From Sphingomonadales bacterium (lineage in GTDB: Bacteria > Pseudomonadota > Alphaproteobacteria > Sphingomonadales > Sphingomonadaceae), in contig JAGWVC010000057.1 in the NCBI GenBank assembly GCA_018971065.1, positions 1-25,521 on the forward strand: DNA of 25,521 bases, in the 5' to 3' direction. Under the pieces are notes generated by a model that worked only from the letters and a program-made list of their open reading frames with translations, was not told the DNA's origin and did no database searches. This document shows positions 22,882-25,521 of this stretch, one piece after another. How positions within the stretch are numbered: the first letter of the stretch is position 1; every line of letters starts with the position of its first letter. The position numbers and the translations under genes are program-made.

Positions 22882-24567
22882 TCAGATCGACGCATCCTGC
22901 CACTCTCCGACCGCACGCGCCACTGCGTCGGCGACGCTGAACGTGCAATCGTCGGCAAGGTCGGGCAGGCCGGCATCGCGCAGCAGATCGCGGACGCGGT
23001 CGTGCGCGCGGGCGAGGATGAGCTGGCGGCCCGCCTGCGTCTGGCCGGTGGCGAATTCGGCAAGCGCGTCGAGCGCGGTGGCGTCGAGGTCGTTCGATTC
23101 CTCCAGGCTGAGCACCAGGGTGTGGCCGGCGCGGTTGGCGGCACTGGCGGCGATGGCGTGAAGCGCGGATTCGGCATTGGCGAAGATCAGCGGGGCATTG
23201 GGGCGGTAGATCAGCATGCCGGGGACATGGCGCGCCTCGCCATGACGGGCGCAATCGACGAAATCGCGGGTGCCGGGGATGCGGCCGAGCTGGCTGATCG
23301 ACGGGCGGGCGAGATCGTAGAGCAGGTTGGCGATGCTGAGGCCGATGGCGGCGAGCATCCCGTTGAGGACGCCGAGCGCGAGCACGCCGAGCGTGGCAGC
23401 CAGCGCGATGCCGCCGTCGCGGCGCAGGCGGAACAGGCGGACCAGCGGTGCCGGTGAAAGCGCGTGCGTGAGCGCGGCGATGACGACGGCGGCCAGCACC
23501 GGTTCGGGGATGCGCGCGAGCAGCGGCGCGGCGAACAGGGCGAGCGCGAGCAGCACGCCGCTGGCGATCATCGCGGCGAGGCGCGAGGCGGCGCCGGCGG
23601 CCTCGTTGGCGTTGCCCGCCGAGAACCCGGCGCCGGCGGGCATGCCCTGGCCCAGCGCGGCGGCAAGGTTGGCGGCGCCGAGCGCGGCGAGTTCGCGGTT
23701 GGCGTCGATGGCGTCGCCACGCTTGAGGGCCAGCGCGCGCATCGTGCCCCAGGACTCCGCGAACAGGATCAGCGCAATCGGCGCGGCAAGCTGGGCGAGG
23801 CGGGGGAGCAGTTCATATGGGGGCAGCGTGGGGTGCGGGGGCAGCAGCGAGACCGGCCCGGCCAGCGCGACGCCCCAGCTTTCGGGGTGGGCCAGCGCAC
23901 CGATGGCGATGCCGGCGAGGATGACGGCGAGCGCGCCCGGGAAGCGCGGCTGGCTGCGCAGCGCGAGGATGGCAACGAGCGCGGCGAGGCCCAGGCCGAT
24001 GCTGGCAAGGTTCCAGTGCGGCGCCTGTGCCGCCAGCGCGGCGAGGACGTTCCACACCGGGCCGGATGCCCCGCTGACGCCGAGCAGGCGCGGAAGCTGG
24101 CGGATGATGATCAGCAGCGCGAGGCCGAACGCGAAGCCGCGCAGCACCGGGCGCGAGATGAAGCTGGCGAGGCTGCCGAGCCGGAACAGCGCGAAGCCCA
24201 GGAACAGGCAACCGACAATGGCGGTGAGCGCGGTGGCGAGCAGGGCGCGGACCGGCTCGCTGGACCCGAGCGGCACCACCGAGGACACCGCGGCGGCAAG
24301 GATCGCGGCGGAGGACGAGGTGGGGGCGATGACGGCGAAGCGGCTGCGGCCGACGAGGCCATAGACCAGCCCGCCCAGCACGGCGGCGATCAGCGCGCGG
24401 CCCGGGGCGAGACCGGCGATTCCGGCATAGGCGACGGCTTCGGGGAGAAGCAGGCCGGCGACGGCGAGGCCGGTGAGCAGATCGCGCGGATGCGGTTTCA
24501 GAACTTGTTGTCCCGGGGGAAGCCGTTGGGGGGCATCCGGCCTGCCGCGCCGCGCGCGACCTTCCAC
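22882..24567 (-). CDS. SulP family anion transporter with STAS domain
   Basis: A 561-residue inner-membrane transporter. After a short N-terminal tail come about a dozen or more hydrophobic segments starting with LLPEAVAYAGIAGL, the usual first SulP helix signature. The conserved FAESWGTMRALALKRGDAIDANRE block and the GFSAGNANEAAGA segment lie at about residues 270-325. A cytoplasmic STAS domain occupies about 450-555 (LVLSLEESNDLDATALDAL). SulP proteins carry sulfate, bicarbonate or dicarboxylates; which one is not evident. GTG 24567 is the only reasonable start before the first helix and has AAAAGGA nine bases upstream. It lies inside parC, giving an overlap of 70 bases. Translation is probably coupled to parC. 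Confidence 0.9.
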   Translation of the reverse strand: MEGRARRGRPDAPQRLPPGQQVLKPHPRDLLTGLAVAGLLLPEAVAYAGIAGLAPGRALIAAVLGGLVYGLVGRSRFAVIAPTSSSAAILAAAVSSVVPLGSSEPVRALLATALTAIVGCLFLGFALFRLGSLASFISRPVLRGFAFGLALLIIIRQLPRLLGVSGASGPVWNVLAALAAQAPHWNLASIGLGLAALVAILALRSQPRFPGALAVILAGIAIGALAHPESWGVALAGPVSLLPPHPTLPPYELLPRLAQLAAPIALILFAESWGTMRALALKRGDAIDANRELAALGAANLAAALGQGMPAGAGFSAGNANEAAGAASRLAAMIASGVLLALALFAAPLLARIPEPVLAAVVIAALTHALSPAPLVRLFRLRRDGGIALAATLGVLALGVLNGMLAAIGLSIANLLYDLARPSISQLGRIPGTRDFVDCARHGEARHVPGMLIYRPNAPLIFANAESALHAIAASAANRAGHTLVLSLEESNDLDATALDALAEFATGQTQAGRQLILARAHDRVRDLLRDAGLPDLADDCTFSVADAVARAVGEWQDASI

Positions 24568-25521
24568 AGGCTGACGTCCTTTTCGGTGCGGGTGCGGCCG
24601 GTGTCGCCGCCCATTGCCCAGGACAGGCCGTCTTCCAGTTTCAGCGTGATCGCGTCGGCCAGGCCGCCGTCGCGGTAGCGCTGCAGGGTGACGCCTTGGC
24701 CCTTGGCCATGACCGGCAGTTCGCTGAGCGAGAAGATCACCAGCTTGCGGTTGTCGCCCACCACGGCGATGTGGTCATGCTCGGGCGCGATTTCGCGGAC
24801 GAGGGCGAGCTTGACGCCGGGCTTGGTGCCCATGACGCCGCGCCCTTTTCGGGTTTCGGCGAGCAATTCCGCCGATTCCGCCGCGAAGCCGCGACCCAGG
24901 TTGCTGGCGAGCAGCAGTTGTCCGCCGGGCTTGTGGACCAGCATGGCGATGATCGCGGCGTCGGCATCGATGTCGAGCATCGAGCGCAGCGGCTCGCCGA
25001 AACCGCGCGCCGAGGGCAATTTATCCGCGCCCAGCGTATAGAAGCGGCCGTTGTCGCAGGCGATCAGCAGCTTGTCGGTGGTCTGGGCGTGGAGGACGAA
25101 TGCCTGGCCGTCGCCTTCCTTGTACTTGAAATCCTTGTCGAGTGGTTCGTGGCCGCTGGCGCCGCGAATCCAGCCGCGCTGGGACAGGATGACGGTGACG
25201 GGCGCCTTCTCGATCATCGCGTCCATGTTGAATTCGCGGGTGGGCGCGGCTTCGGCGATGGTGGTGCGGCGGCGGCCGAGTGCGGTGGTCTCGGCATAGT
25301 CCTTGCGCAGCGCGTTCAGGTCGCGCTTCAGGCGGGTGCGCTGCTTGGCCGGGCTGTCGAGCAGGGCCTGGAGATCGGCCTGTTCCTTCAGCAGTTCGGA
25401 ATGCTCGCGGCGCAGTTCCATTTCTTCCAGCTTGCGCAAGCTGCGCAGGCGCATGTTGAGGATGGCTTCGGCCTGGCGGTCGGTGAGGCCGAATTCGGCC
25501 ATCATCACCGGCTTCGGCTCA
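24498..25521 (-). CDS. parC: DNA topoisomerase IV subunit A, 5' end outside window
   Basis: The C-terminal 340 or so residues of a type IIA topoisomerase A subunit. The part seen begins with EPKPVMMAEFGLTDRQAEAILNMRLRSL, the end of the breakage-reunion core, then a charged coiled-coil (LEEMELRREHSELLKEQADL), then beta-pinwheel blades (VILSQRGWIRGASGH, FYTLGADKLPSARGFGEP, GRGFAAESAELL, GDNRKLVIFSLSELPVMAKGQG). No GyrA-box of the QRRGGKG type is present, and the blades match ParC rather than GyrA. Topoisomerase IV decatenates daughter chromosomes. The catalytic Tyr and the N-terminus lie beyond the right edge. The 3' end overlaps the sulP gene by 70 bases, an unusual arrangement for an essential gene. 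Confidence 0.92.
   Translation of the reverse strand, partial: EPKPVMMAEFGLTDRQAEAILNMRLRSLRKLEEMELRREHSELLKEQADLQALLDSPAKQRTRLKRDLNALRKDYAETTALGRRRTTIAEAAPTREFNMDAMIEKAPVTVILSQRGWIRGASGHEPLDKDFKYKEGDGQAFVLHAQTTDKLLIACDNGRFYTLGADKLPSARGFGEPLRSMLDIDADAAIIAMLVHKPGGQLLLASNLGRGFAAESAELLAETRKGRGVMGTKPGVKLALVREIAPEHDHIAVVGDNRKLVIFSLSELPVMAKGQGVTLQRYRDGGLADAITLKLEDGLSWAMGGDTGRTRTEKDVSLWKVARGAAGRMPPNGFPRDNKF

Noticed and set aside
23464..24678. Open frame of 404 codons on the plus strand across the SulP gene
   Set aside because: Glu/Arg/Gly-rich low-complexity translation; shadow of the membrane protein on the minus strand.

Overview
This GC-rich window (roughly two thirds G+C by eye) looks like chromosomal DNA of a sphingomonad-type alphaproteobacterium (Novosphingobium, Sphingobium or Sphingomonas). 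That placement is an inference. It rests on tandem outer-membrane TonB-dependent receptors next to catabolic short-chain dehydrogenases, a class II DAHP synthase, a tandem-PilZ protein with a CtrA-like box upstream, a retropepsin/TPR protein, and the dispersed 'LSLSKH' intergenic repeat. No rRNA, tRNA, CRISPR array, insertion sequence or phage gene was seen. Coding density is high: no gene-free stretch exceeds 300 bases, the longest being about 225-235 bases (1375-1599 and 17311-17544).

Left part (1-7271). Two paralogous TonB-dependent receptors lie in tandem on the minus strand; the first is cut by the window edge. The second ends at a strong intrinsic terminator and is divergent from a translationally coupled pair of short-chain dehydrogenases (SDRs). 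After a dispersed repeat come an Nfu-type Fe-S carrier gene (minus) and, divergently, a third SDR whose catalytic Ser is replaced by Ala.

Middle part (7338-16372). This holds an exported M16 zinc peptidase, class II DAHP synthase (entry to the shikimate pathway), a tandem-PilZ c-di-GMP effector, an exported CocE-type serine hydrolase, and an exported protein with two retropepsin-like lobes followed by TPRs. These look like ordinary chromosomal genes rather than one pathway.

Right part (16516-22241). An HSD10-type 3-hydroxyacyl-CoA dehydrogenase (minus) is divergent from a MaoC/FAS1-like hydratase (plus). Downstream of the hydratase, on the same strand and closely spaced, are a Tat-exported superoxide dismutase-like protein, a SnoaL/NTF2-like protein, a flavin/F420 split-barrel protein, an MFS transporter and an EthD-domain protein. 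Hydratase, dehydrogenase, transporter and small enzymes together suggest uptake and beta-oxidation-like breakdown of an unidentified carboxylic acid. This is the best candidate in the window for an undescribed system, but its substrate cannot be read from sequence.

Right edge (22238-25521). On the minus strand parC (topoisomerase IV subunit A, 5' end outside the window) overlaps a SulP-STAS anion transporter gene, followed after 20 bases by a ParB-like nuclease-family gene. The stop codon of that last gene interlocks with that of the convergent EthD gene.
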